Source: Symsagittifera roscoffensis
Taxonomy: Eukaryota; Xenacoelomorpha; Acoela; Convolutidae
Direction of reading: 5' to 3'
Length of the DNA stretch: 64,000 nt
Assembly (NCBI RefSeq): GCF_963678635.1
Contig: NC_087063.1
Location: 21,708,701 to 21,772,700, forward strand
Below, in pieces: positions 38,329-49,436 of the stretch (position 1 is the first letter of the stretch; each line of letters opens with the position of its first letter). The notes under the pieces were generated by a model. The model had not been told where the DNA came from and made no database searches. It saw nothing but the letters and a program-made list of their open reading frames with translations. Made by a program: the position numbers and the translations under genes.

Positions 38329-40510
38329 ATTCCTGCTTCATTTCTGCTATTTTCCCATCAAAAACATTCAATTATTAGTTGATAGACCTTTTAGTTTGGA
38401 AAACAGAGGTTTGGACAGAGTTAAATGTTTAATTTTTCTTAAATGGATAAAACTAAGTTGCAAACTCTAAACTCTTTAGCAATAGTACCGAAACGATCTG
38501 ATCATCTAGCTAGAGGGGCTCGATAGGAGAGGAGAGGGGGAGAGAAAGAGGGGGCTAAGGCTGGATGGAAGTCTGAGAAGTTAAAGCACATCTCCCCCTC
38601 TGTATAAAAGCTTAAAGAGATATCATAAAATACAGTCATGATAATAGAAGAACTAAAATTTTACAATATGCCGCGTAGTCATATCACGTATTTACCCCCC
38701 AAATGAACGCCGTATAGTTTGACCGGTAGTTCTTTATTCAATCCAAGATGACTTTTGAGTTCGTCGACTTTGACATCAAAATAGAATTAACGGTCTTTTC
38801 CTTTGTTTTAGGATTAGAATGGATTATTAAAGGCAAAAGTGTTCAAGCTCAAGTATACAATACTTCAAAAGCGAAGAGAATGAGACTGGGTGTTACGTGG
38901 TACACAGAATAAGCAGATATTAATTATGAACCAGATTTAGAACGTTTGATTATGCACCAGAGCGGCTAAGGTGATCGGTCACGGCACAAGAGCGAACACA
39001 TCAAAAGGTGAAAGAGGGGGTGGGTATGGTGTTGATCTTAAGTCGGTCGCATGATGGCATTGAGGGTAAAGGTATGTCTGCATTATTCGAAGAGGCTTCA
39101 AGGTGCGCAGCAACGAAATAAAAGGAACTGGATTCAGCTGGTATTTATCGAGTTAAGTCAGGAAAATTTATACCAAAATGTCGAACTATTAGACTGTAAT
39201 TTTCCTCAAATCAGACATCGCACGAATTGATGGAAAAAAATAATTCTCGATTATTTTGAAAGCATAACAATCCTGCTTCTAACTTTTTTCAAACACTGCT
39301 CTTGCTCATGGTTAAGTATGGAGAGTTGACGAAAAAGACTGATACTTAAACTTCCATGAACATTGGGTGTAAGTTCACAAAGATATAATTTAGGAGTCTA
39401 TAAATCCCTCAGGTTCAGATATAAGTTCTCCTGACTTTCGCGGTCTTTGGCTAAAACCTTCTACGAAGCAACCAATGAAAATCAGGTTTTTTCAATTTAG
39501 TGAGTTAAGAAATTGTCGGTCCAAACAAATTATTTCAAATACTGAGCCATTCGGTAGAAAAAACGTTCTTAATATCTCAGCCGATAAAAAAAACTTCTCA
39601 GTTTAAACAGTTTTGTGATAATTAGCACCATACACGATGTCAATTATTATATTTAGCACAACAACTACCAATCTTTTCTTTGAATTATAGATTCAATTTT
39701 TCAGTATTTTTTTCTGAATGGAAAGTTGGTTGAAAATATTGTCTTAAAATTTGTCCAGTAAACTAAGTGAAGACTAAAATTTGAATTTCTAACTGACGAG
39801 ACTTTACGCTACACCTGTAGAGTAACGCTCATTTAAATTTCAATAACGACAATAAAAATCTATAATTTAAGCACCAATTTAATCAAAGGCAATAATATCT
39901 ATTACATTTAATATCAGTGAAAACAGAGCTTGCAAAAAACGCCCAAAAATAATATGGATAAAGTTTGGGATGGCTTGAAAACTTGAAAAATGGCAGCGAA
40001 GAAGCAAAAATGATGAGACGTTATCGATGCTCGGAGTTTGTTTCACACTTAAGGTTTTCTTCACCCAGCGTCAGTATATGAATGTTTGTTGGTTGTGTAG
40101 CAGAAAACAGATGAGCAGTTAGCTTCGAGAAGAGATTGGAAAAGTGTCTGAGTTTGAGTTGATTGATATTCAGCGGACGTTAGCTAGGGTCGCCCTCTAT
40201 CTGCTATCGCAGGTATCCCTCTAAAGCAATAAGTAGATTTAACTTCAATAAAGTACAGCTCCAAATACTGCAGTAAAGTCAGACGTGTGATAGAAATCAA
40301 TCCAGAAATTAAATGCATACAACTTGAGAATATTGCGTATTCCGATTGTCTAATTTTAACTTTCCCTCAGACGCAGAGCGTAGTTTTGCACTACCTGCGA
40401 TATAAACAAATATAACACCGAAGCTAACCGATACAAATGATCCACTAAATAGGAAAACTTTTTTGAAAAAATGTCAAAAAACCGCATCTACCGACTTTGC
40501 ATTGAAACAA
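38329..40510. other. intergenic, no gene seen
   Basis: Upstream flank of WDR46. A purine-rich G/A tract lies at about 38512-38567. The rest is AT-rich with no exon or RNA gene that I can defend. Promoter elements for WDR46 are expected here, but none is distinctive. Confidence 0.5.
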
Positions 40511-40515
40511 AACTT

Positions 40516-41840
40516 ACACAGAGGCGAAGCTTCGCTTGGCTTCGCACTGATATCAAGCACTTGCGAAAACACGACAAAAAACAGCTCTATAAAGTTCAAT
40601 AATAAAAATTAGAAAAAAGCCTCGAATTAGTAAAAATATATACTGAATTGTTCATTGAAAAAATCTCAACTTTAGATTTTGCAAAAAAATAGATGGCCTT
40701 AAATCTGTGAAATTCTAGAACAATTTCTGATTGACACTTTTTACAATAAAACTAACACAATTTGAGAAAACTGGATCAAAGGTAGAATTTTCGTTTCGCT
40801 GGGAAATCTGATGAATAATTTCCATTTTTGATACTAGAAGTCAATCACGTTTTTTGTGACCTTCACACTTTCGGTGTTCGATAGACTGTAGTTTGCCTTC
40901 CTTTTAACAAATGAAATTAAGTGAACTTCAAAAGAAGTCAAACTGCGAAAAAGAAAACTTGAGTTTGAAAATTTAAGACTTTCCCTGGAAAACGGAAAAA
41001 ATCCTCGCGACGTATACGGAAAAATATAAGAGTCTGAGCTCCAGCATGGTATCATATGAAATCGATTTATTCTGATTCGGATTCAAAAAAATAGTTCAGT
41101 ATGGAGAAACGTATGAAGAAACTTTCAAAGCTACTTAAGCTACAACTTTCACATTTTTGCAGATTAATATCCAATAAAATCCTTCTTCTCGCACAGCTTT
41201 GACACAACAAATGAAACTTTCTAAAAAAAGAGCCAAGCTTCGCAAAGTTTTCCTTGTTCTCGGACTTCATTGTGTTACGAATAATAGATCTAATTACTAC
41301 CAGATCAACATACAAAGCAGTACGTTGCAACTACTTCGTTCAACTTTCTCCTACCTAGACGCCCTTAGATAAATTACACAGAGGCGAACTCGCAAACTTT
41401 CAAGCACAAGCGAGAAAGCGGCAAAAACTCAGGAGCTTTAAAATGCACGAAAACTCAAATGTTGCAGGTAAAAAATTGGAATATGATACGCTTAAGGCAA
41501 CCACAATAACTTGGCATTTAAAATTAGGATGTATTATTCCAAATTGCATACACAGAGGTGTAGCTGAGCTTCGCACCACTTGCGATACAACTAGCTCTAT
41601 CAAAATGAATGAAGATAGTTGTGAAAACAAAATGCACAAACAATAGTATGTAAAACCAGCATCGGAACAAAATTTACCAAGCGGTGACAAAGCCAAAAAT
41701 ACCTGAGCAGAAACTTTTTTCGTAAAGAAAAACATTTGCACGTCCCCCCTTCCTCTCTCAACACAGGTGAAATTTCAACAAACCGAGTGGCAACACAGAG
41801 GCGAAGCGGAGCTTCGCTTCACTTGCGATACCACAATAAT
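40516..41840. repeat. cluster of family A SINE fragments
   Basis: ACACAGAGGCGAAGCTTCGC-type ends occur at about 40516, 41376, 41549 and 41793, each followed by a variable length of the family A body (CTCTATAAAGTTCAATAATA at 40586). They are 5'-truncated relative to the copy at 23383. The palindromic GCGAAGCTTCGC/GCGAAGCGGAGCTTCGC part is the most conserved piece. Confidence 0.7.
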
Positions 41841-42039
41841 GGCATTGCAAGCTAGCAAAAGGAGAGCCAGTCATAAAACAAAAAATTTCTTAGAAATCAC
41901 AGTAAAAAAACTTCAAAACGTTGTCTGGAATGATGTTCTATTTGCTGAAAATACGTTCCAAAAACACTATCAGCGGCGTTAAATGAAATTTCGAAAACAA
42001 CTATTGAGCGAAAACGAAATTATTAAAAAAAAAACTTTG

Positions 42040-42260
42040 ATTTATAAATTTGATTCTGAGGTTTTTAACGTTTTGTTCAACCCGGAGGAAAGCATACAAA
42101 CTAGGTTAGTAAGCCGTGAGATATAAGCCGACAAAATTTAGGCGGAAACATGTTTAAGCGAAAAAAAGGCCAAAATTAGGTTAGTAAGCCAATAAATATA
42201 AGCTGAAATAATTAAGGCCGAAACAATTATTAAGCGAAAAAAAAAGGAAAATATACGTCA
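42040..42260. repeat. AAGCCGA-rich repeat segment
   Basis: Degenerate copies of TAAGCCGA(C)AAAAT/ATAAGC(C/T)GA follow each other at roughly 20-35-b spacing (about 42110, 42126, 42176, 42196, 42214). The same word pattern occurs in the 1.42-kb satellite, the 3.39-kb array and near 42775 and 46420. Confidence 0.5.
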
Positions 42261-42389
42261 ATATAAGTTACTAGAATTACAAATTGTAGAAGTGAATGCA
42301 AACATAAAAAGCAACTACAATGAAAACTACCTGAAGCAAAAATTCTTAAGATGTGCCGACAACAAGTAGCCAAACAAATTCTTTGAAAC

Positions 42390-43075
42390 GGAATATTAAA
42401 AAAAAACAGGACATGGTCAGATTCGAACCCAGGACCTTTGCCATCCCAGGCTATTCGTTACCTCCAGATTAAGTGTGCCGGAATCACTTAATAATTTGAT
42501 TTCAATGTGAACCAAGATACGAGTGATTCTGTTAAAAAAGTGGTTAACCCAAAAAAAAGTCTACATTCCGATTTGATAACGCTTGCTATTCGTAAAAACA
42601 CAAACAACTTGCTGAGAAAAAATAGGCCGAAATAATTAGGGCAGAATAAAGTTTTTAAGCGAAACGAAAAAAACAAAGAAAATACGAAGTGGAGGCAAGA
42701 AAGATTACAATTGCAGGGGGAAATCAAGCACTAAATCAACATTAGAGAGTGTGCGCAGCAAAAAAAAACAATTCCAAGATGTGGCAACTAAGCCGACAAA
42801 AGATAAGCAGACAATTAATTGGTCGACAATTATATTTAAAACAGAATATTTCCCGTTTGAAAAAAAAAACAAATTCAGGCCAGATTCCAACCTAGGACCT
42901 TTGCCCTCCCATGTGCATACCTCCAGACTAAGTGGACCCGGAACTCTAAGACATTTGAGTTAATTATGAAACAAGGTACTACTAGAGACGAGCCCAGATG
43001 AGTCCTGTGATTAAATTTATTTACGGTAAAAAAAAAGACTGGTACCCGATTGCAACACCCTTGTTTATCGCAAGG
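42390..43075 (-). repeat. tRNA-related SINE, family B, two copies
   Basis: Copy 2 (42390-42500) reads on the minus strand TTAATCTGGAGGTAACG ... AAAGGTCCTGGGTTCGAATC, tRNA-like A and B boxes. Copy 3 (42760-43075) has the same boxes with a mutated B box, and upstream on that strand a hairpin (CCTTG/CAAGG, 43059-43075) matching the one at 35304. Confidence 0.6.
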
Positions 43076-43292
43076 GCAATAAATTATGCATTTTGAACAT
43101 CTCGCTAACTATTTCGATGGAAAATTTCGGAAATTGTATTTTAATTACTCAACTGTTGTATGAAACAAATAGCTTTTCTGATTCAGTTGACGAATTAAGA
43201 AAGCATCAATTAAGTTAAATTATTACTAATCAGATGTCAACGCACATAATATTACAGTGCGAATGAATCCTACAGATTCAAACAGTAGCTTT

Positions 43293-43298
43293 TTTATT
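43293..43298 (-). promoter_or_regulatory. polyadenylation signal candidate (casein kinase 1)
   Basis: AATAAA on the minus strand about 275 b after the kinase stop. A second one is at 43016-43021. Confidence 0.35.
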
Positions 43299-43570
43299 TG
43301 CGAATTAGGTTGGAAAAAAAGTTGCATCGTTCTATCACACTGCGCTACGTTCGTGTAATAAACTGCCGTCCATTACGAGTCGACGCTGGTTACGAATTTT
43401 TGCTTTATATTTTCCTGATTAATCACGTGGACAGAGGAAAGTTTAGAGTACGGAAGAACCTTTTTTGTTTACTTCCAAATGGGTTTGTTAGTACTAGTGC
43501 TGTGGTCAGGCGTTTTAATCACTCTGTGGCCTACAAAAACAAAAGAGATAATTGTGCCATTAAGGTCTGG

Positions 43571-45776
43571 TTAGCAATTAATCTTTTCTTTAATGCTAAA
43601 CGGACTTTGCTTCAGGGATACTCCTGGTGACGCGCTCACTAGTGCCGGGCTTTCGGCGGCCAAGCGGGCGGCCGGTGTTCTACGGTTACTTGTCCTACCA
43701 GGCGATTTGGCCAGTTTCCTCGCTCCATGGTGATCGTGGTGGTGATTGGTGCCTCCCTTAGCCTTGGAGATCGACACTCCGCCGTTCTGTGTGTTGTCCT
43801 TTTTGAATGTCGACCAGTCGTAAATAAAATCGTACTGGTGGTTGTTCATGCGGAACAGCACTCGGAAAAGCTGTCGTAAGTACATGTAGTCGGGGTCTTC
43901 GGCAAATTTGAGACCCTTGCAGTAGTTCAGATACATTCCGAACTCTCCAGGAAAACCCTAAAATTGAAGTAAGCTGTATTTCTGAAGATTTAAGCAAATC
44001 GTATACTTCACCGTGCTCAATTCGGTTTTATCACAATCATACGTTCTTTTACAAGCAGTTGCTTTTACAAAAACGTATCAGAAAAAAAAATATTTAATTT
44101 GACTAATTCGGCGAATAATTTTGCCAAAATAATTTTCTTCAAACTGATATTGCCGATATCTACGGTAAAAATAGCGAACAGAAAGCTGGAGAAGTGCCAC
44201 TGCACTCTAATAATATTCACCGCTGGGAAATTTAAAAATTGAAATTCACTTTTGAAACTAGAAGTCTTTTACGTTTTTTCACGCTACTTGTACTATTTTC
44301 AGCAAGAAATTGAATTGAACTTTAAAATAAATCGCAAGTCAAACCGCTTAAAATCAAATTTTAGCATGAACATCTTACTTTTAACTGAAAAAAGCCACAC
44401 GACCCAAATAAAAGCCTTCACTTGGTTCATTTACAGTTTAAAACACTCACTTTGGTGAGAACTTCAACAGTGGTGTCTAGCTTTTTCTGTGATATCCTCT
44501 CGTATTTCTGCTTCTTAGTCGCCGCCTTCAGTCCTTGCCAGGGCAAACTGCCCCGCATGAAGTACATGATGACATAGCCCAGAGACTCCAGATCGTCTCT
44601 TCTGCTCTGTTCAATTCCCAAGTGCGCGTTCACACTCGCGTATCGAGCAGTGCCCGTGAGGTTTTTGTCTTCTCGATATGCGATGTGGACTTTTAATCTG
44701 GCATCCCTGTACCGCTTGGCCAATCCAAAATCAATTATATACAGTTTATTACAGTACTTCCCGATACCCATCACGTAGTTTTCCGGCTTCATATCTCTGT
44801 GTATGAAAGATCGACTATGAACATGCTCAACACGCCCTATCATCTAAAATCAAACCAAAAGATTCGAGCATCAAACCTATCAAGAAAGTCGAGGATGACT
44901 CGAGAACTGCACAAATTTTTGCGTTTCAGAAAAATAGCCACCGGTTGCTGAACGAACGGCGAAGCTACCCATTCTACCCACACTACGTAAAAAACTTACT
45001 ACTTTTGAACAAAAGAGCCGACAATTGCTGAGCAATTGGCACATACTGCTTCGATTACAAATATCGTTCTATATGAAATATTTTGATGGGTTGTTTTTCT
45101 AATTTTATAGAAAAGCACTGTCATCAGATGGACTTGATAAATTTTAAATAGTACTGTTGGATAAAGTAGATAGACATACCTGGTCAACTATCATAAGCAC
45201 CGTTTTTAAGGAAAATTTTCTTTGGCAGAAATTGAAGAGATCTTCTAAATTTGGCCCCAGAAGATCCATTACAAGCACGTTGAATTCTTTTTCTTGTCCG
45301 AACCATCTAAAAATTCAAAAATGAATAAAACATTTTCTAAGATTTTTTTTATTAACTACGAACCAGATCAACTAACTTTACAGAGGGAATTCCGGTTCCT
45401 CCTTGCAGAACTTTGTATATTTTAGCTTCTGAGTTTAGCTGAGGATGACGTGCCTTTATAGGTTCGAGTTTAACAGCGACTTCCTTAAATGCATCACTGG
45501 TAAAAAAAAAAATTAGAACGATGATGCAATTAACAAGATAATTGCGGTAATAAAAGTGGTCAAGATAATTCTAAGGATGGTTTTCCCCATAAAAAGATTT
45601 CGTGAATAGAAAGATGGACAAAAAACATGAAAACACTTTACCTCGCCGCTGTTGATGTTAACTGCTTGATAAATATCACCAAAAGATCCACTACCCAATT
45701 TATGTTGCAGTCTGTACTTAGATCCAACAACCATAGCACTGATCTGCGATTTCGAGTTAGCACTCGTATCCCCCAT
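43571..45776 (-). CDS. CSNK1A1: casein kinase 1 alpha-like Ser/Thr kinase, 5 exons
   Basis: A constitutively active CK1 kinase. Exons: 45776-45642, 45483-45377, 45306-45180, 44843-44451 and 43957-43571 (stop TAA). Phases 0, 2, 0, 0 agree and the total is about 382 residues. Motifs: glycine loop [10 protein letters not shown], catalytic Lys in EEVAVKLE (about residue 50), HRDMKPEN (138-145), DFG (161-163), the CK1 signature [10 protein letters not shown] in place of APE, and the kinesin-homology stretch [16 protein letters not shown]. The match is closest to CK1 alpha ([35 protein letters not shown]). The exon 2 acceptor is TTTAAG|GAAGTC; a CCAG 10 b upstream would break the frame. The start is the first ATG after an in-frame TAA. 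The tail of about 85 residues is His/Ser/Pro-rich ([11 protein letters not shown]) and unlike vertebrate tails. Confidence 0.93.
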
Positions 45777-47100
45777 GTTGGAGGCCAATTAAATTTTAAT
45801 AAGAATGTAACACTCGAATTAAATACAGTTTAAGGTCGTGAGCTTAGTTAAACGATTTAAGAATGGCGAACACTCAGGCATCAAGATGAATCATTACTGC
45901 AACACCATCAGTTAACACAGCACATCCCTGAAAGCAAATAAAGTCTGTCATTGTGAAGGAAATACGCTAACTTCATTTCGTCAAAGATGAAATATACAAT
46001 TTGGAAACTTCAATTCTTAGCCTGTTCAGAAGAATTAAAGCAACTGGCCATAGATAAATACTTTAATTTACCACCTGAGCAGTCAGTATTGTTGAATAAG
46101 TTCAAGGTGGTGTTTTAAGGGCACTTAAGATACTTGAACAAATGTCAAATTGATACGATTACATCATATTCAAGAGCTTTAAAAAAAGATGTCAAAAATC
46201 TTTCCGAATAACTCGTGTCTATCGCAGGCTTAAGCACATATGAAAAAAGTGACGCACTTGCGGTACAATACAAGAAAACATTTATCGAAAAAATAGAAAA
46301 TCGAAAAAATAGATATATCAAAATGAATAGAGCTTATTTTGAAAAAACATGCCGAAACCAGATAATGTGAAATTGTCATCCGAAAAAAACGTCGGAAACA
46401 CCTGAGCAGAGGCCCTTTGAGCCGAAAAAGAATCACTAAGTCTTAAGATTTAATAAAAGTCCTTATTTATTTAAAGCACACCTAATATATTTAAATTTTC
46501 AAGCAAGTGAGCATGTCAGCAGTGAAATGTACCATTCCTAATGAATTGGCTTTTCTGTAATTAACCGTTATGACTTATTGGCCAATTTGGGCGGTTGTTA
46601 ATGATATCTTTCGAGGCTATTGGTACAATTGTGGTAGACTGCTTCGGAAATGCAAGTGATGAAGGGCTGCTGCGTTTCACTAAGCATACGATAAGACAGA
46701 TATGCCCAGTCATAGGGCAAATAGCACGGAATCCGAGCCGGCATATTCGCTGAAGAAACAGAAGCAATGCGGAGCTGCACACCACTCCCATACAAATAAC
46801 AAAACTATGGCATACTGAGCAAGCATACAGATAATGAATCGCAATCCTTCAAGTCAAAAAAAAGTTTTGAATGAAATCGCAGAAGAGTACCGAAACTTTC
46901 AACAGTTTGTCTCAATTTGCATTGTGCCAGTCGGTCATATTTGGAAGTTTGACCTTGAGAGAAGCAAAAAGCACTTGATTTTGGAGTGAAATTTAATTTT
47001 TCAAAAATTCGAATGGAGCCTGTCATGCACGATTTTCTCGCGATAACTGAAAGTCAAAAAAGAGAAGTAAGAACAATCCAGTGACAATCGCGGGAAAGTT
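45777..47100. other. intergenic between kinase and retroelement
   Basis: Upstream flank of the kinase. 46236-46440 is a family A-related repeat (ATCAAAATGAATAGAGC, TTTGAGCCGAAAAAGAATC). 46598-46795 is a GC-richer minus-strand open frame with a TTTCTTCAG acceptor-like site inside; I cannot recognise its product and list it only as a possible exon. Nothing else is supported. Confidence 0.45.
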
Positions 47101-47454
47101 GCAAGATAAATCAGTAGATAATAATCTAGAGTAGAGCTGTCCCATTCGAAACAGAGACAAGTGTATTCCCACGAACTGGATTATTGTGACTTGACTGGAG
47201 TGTTATTCTAAACTGGACTAGAGTGAACCTTCGGTGGAAAGGTGGACAGCTTGAGTGTCCCAATGGTTCACGAGAAACTACAGTCTAGAGTACAAACTTG
47301 TTCTTGTTGTTAAAACTGACAAACATTAAACTCATTTTAGTTACATTATTTAACTCTCGAGTTGATTACCGAATTGATTACTCCCAATTCTTGAGCGTGC
47401 TACAATGTGAGTACCAATTTAAATTTCTAGAGTGTGTTTTATAATTGTTATGTT

Positions 47455-47463
47455 GAGGTAAGG
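47455..47463 (+). promoter_or_regulatory. splice donor candidate in element leader
   Basis: GAG|GTAAGG is close to consensus. A second candidate, AAT|GTGAGT, is at about 47404. Either could pair with the acceptor at 59571-59582 to make an ORF3 mRNA. Confidence 0.35.
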
Positions 47464-48240
47464 CGAGTTTTAGGTTGATCCATCTGAAATGGATCAAAGT
47501 TCCACTGTCTAATAAAAAGTAATTTAACGGATTGTTCCGACCCGGTTTTTAATGGCGTTCATGTATTTTGGGTATCTAGAGACCTAAGTATGGGGACGTT
47601 CTTAATTCTAGAGTGGGGGGATATTTTAGTAGTAGCCTTTAAGCTGTAACGGGTCGTAGTCTCATGTCACAAACGAACCGAATTGGCTCCGACTGATTTG
47701 AGGTAGAAAAACACAATAGATAGTGTCCCTGACTCTTGAGCCAATGGTTATAGGGCCTATTTTTCTTAAGCCTCATGTGTGAGTGCAGTAGACGAATGTT
47801 ACATAGTGTTTTTATGGCGCTCCTGGGTGTTTACGACATCAAGACTACGGAGACGAACCCACTTGAGACAGCTTCGGGCTGAATGCCCATTCTAGAGTAC
47901 CGGCGGTGCGGTTCGACAGGAACGTGCAAACCTTCCGGTTGTACCGTGATAGCTTTTTAAGAAAACTCGAGAAAACTTCCTGGTACGCTCTCCGAACGAG
48001 GCATAGCTAACCGAGTAAAGGGGGGCAACTAGGGGGACAAAACCACGAGCAAAAAGACAATAAGCAAAACAAAAACCAAAAAAGAATAGAAAAAGGAACA
48101 AAAACCATAAAACGAAAAAAGACAGTGACTTTGACACCAGATTAGTTGGATCAAACCTTTATATTAATTAAATAGTATACCCATACTGTTTTACAAGTTC
48201 GATCGTTTCGATCAACCTAGTAATTTAACCCAGTAACCTT

Positions 48241-48246
48241 AATAAA
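48241..48246 (+). promoter_or_regulatory. polyadenylation signal candidate in 5' LTR/leader
   Basis: AATAAA followed by a GT-rich stretch (GAGTGTGGGGCGTTGTC), a good poly(A) site layout. If this is the R region, the 5' LTR would reach to about 48.3 kb. Another AATAAA is at about 47512. Confidence 0.3.
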
Positions 48247-48309
48247 GAGCCCGAGTGTGGGGCGTTGTCAAGGGTTTTCAGATAGCTTGGAACTTAGCTG
48301 GACAACAAG

Positions 48310-48565
48310 GAGACTTGACTGGAAGAGGTGACCAGCCGAGTGGGAAAGTGGTTCAGGAGCACTTGAGCTGAACCAATAGGAGACTCGACTGGAAAAGGTG
48401 ACCGGCCGAGTGGGAAAGTGGTTCAGGAGCACTTGAGCTGAACCAATAGGAGACTCGACTGGAAGAGGTGACCGGCCGAGTGGGAAAGTGGTTCAGGAAC
48501 ACTTGAGCTGAACCAATAGGAGACTGGACTGGAACAGGTGACCAGTCGAGTGGGAAAGCAGCCAA
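48310..48565 (+). repeat. 70-b tandem repeat in element leader, ~4 copies
   Basis: GAGACTCGACTGG starts at 48310, 48380, 48450 and 48520. Units contain GTGACC(G/A)GCCGAGTGGGAAA and CACTTGAGCTGAACCAATAG, and differ at only a few sites. Confidence 0.92.
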
Positions 48566-49436
48566 GAAGGATTTGGCAGATCTAGAGTTCGCAAGTTGGG
48601 CAGAACGGGTATCGTTAAAATCCAAATTACATTATAGGAGATAAGTGTAAAATTGGATAAGCGAAATCCCCCGGTTTTGAGGAACGTTTTTACTTAAGCA
48701 GGCCTGGAAACAGGTCAGGTCTACGGTTTTCTCTTGAGAGGTTTAGCACCCGGCGCTTAAGGTAACTTTTAGGCTTAAGAAGGGGGGCTAGAAAGGGGGG
48801 AGGTTAGAAGGGGGGCTGGTTAAGTTAGAGGTTGGCGGTTGTAAATTGTAAAAAGGGGGAAAATTAGAGTAACTAATTAGTCGACATCGTTGATTTAGTT
48901 ACATTAGTCATTTACACGCGTTGGTCATAGGAAGCGGATATCCAAAATTGGAATTAGGTTAAGGTAGGTACCCTGGTCGGATCGGTAGGGGGGAACGGAC
49001 AAAGACAGTTTTTGCGATACCCCATAAGATCGCTAGCAGGGGGGGAAGGAAACGCGTGGCAATTAGGTACCAGACATTTTTTCGATAGAAGGTAGACATT
49101 TGTCACCTTTGAATTTTAGGTGGATTCATCTTTCTGTTTTTATTACTTTTCCTAGCTTGGATTTTTGTTGCATTTTGGTGAGGATTTGTGTTTAGTTTTT
49201 ATACGAACAGGTGATCACAAGATACCTGCGCACAGGTTTTGGTCTCAAGTTGCTTGGAACATTGAAAGAGAGGTAATTAAAAAGAAATAAGAAAAAGGGG
49301 GGTCAGCATTTGGCTTTTAAGAGAGGGTTTTTGGGAAAATTTTACTAGAGCTTGAGTGGTGGTACAAGGTACAGTGAATCAAGAAGTCCCCATAACGAAG
49401 AAGAAAGAGGTCCCACCGCTCAGACATTTGTCAACA

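Noticed and set aside
43298-43630. 110-codon plus-strand frame near the kinase 3' end
   Set aside because: It begins in a dispersed repeat and overlaps the kinase last exon in antisense. No motif.
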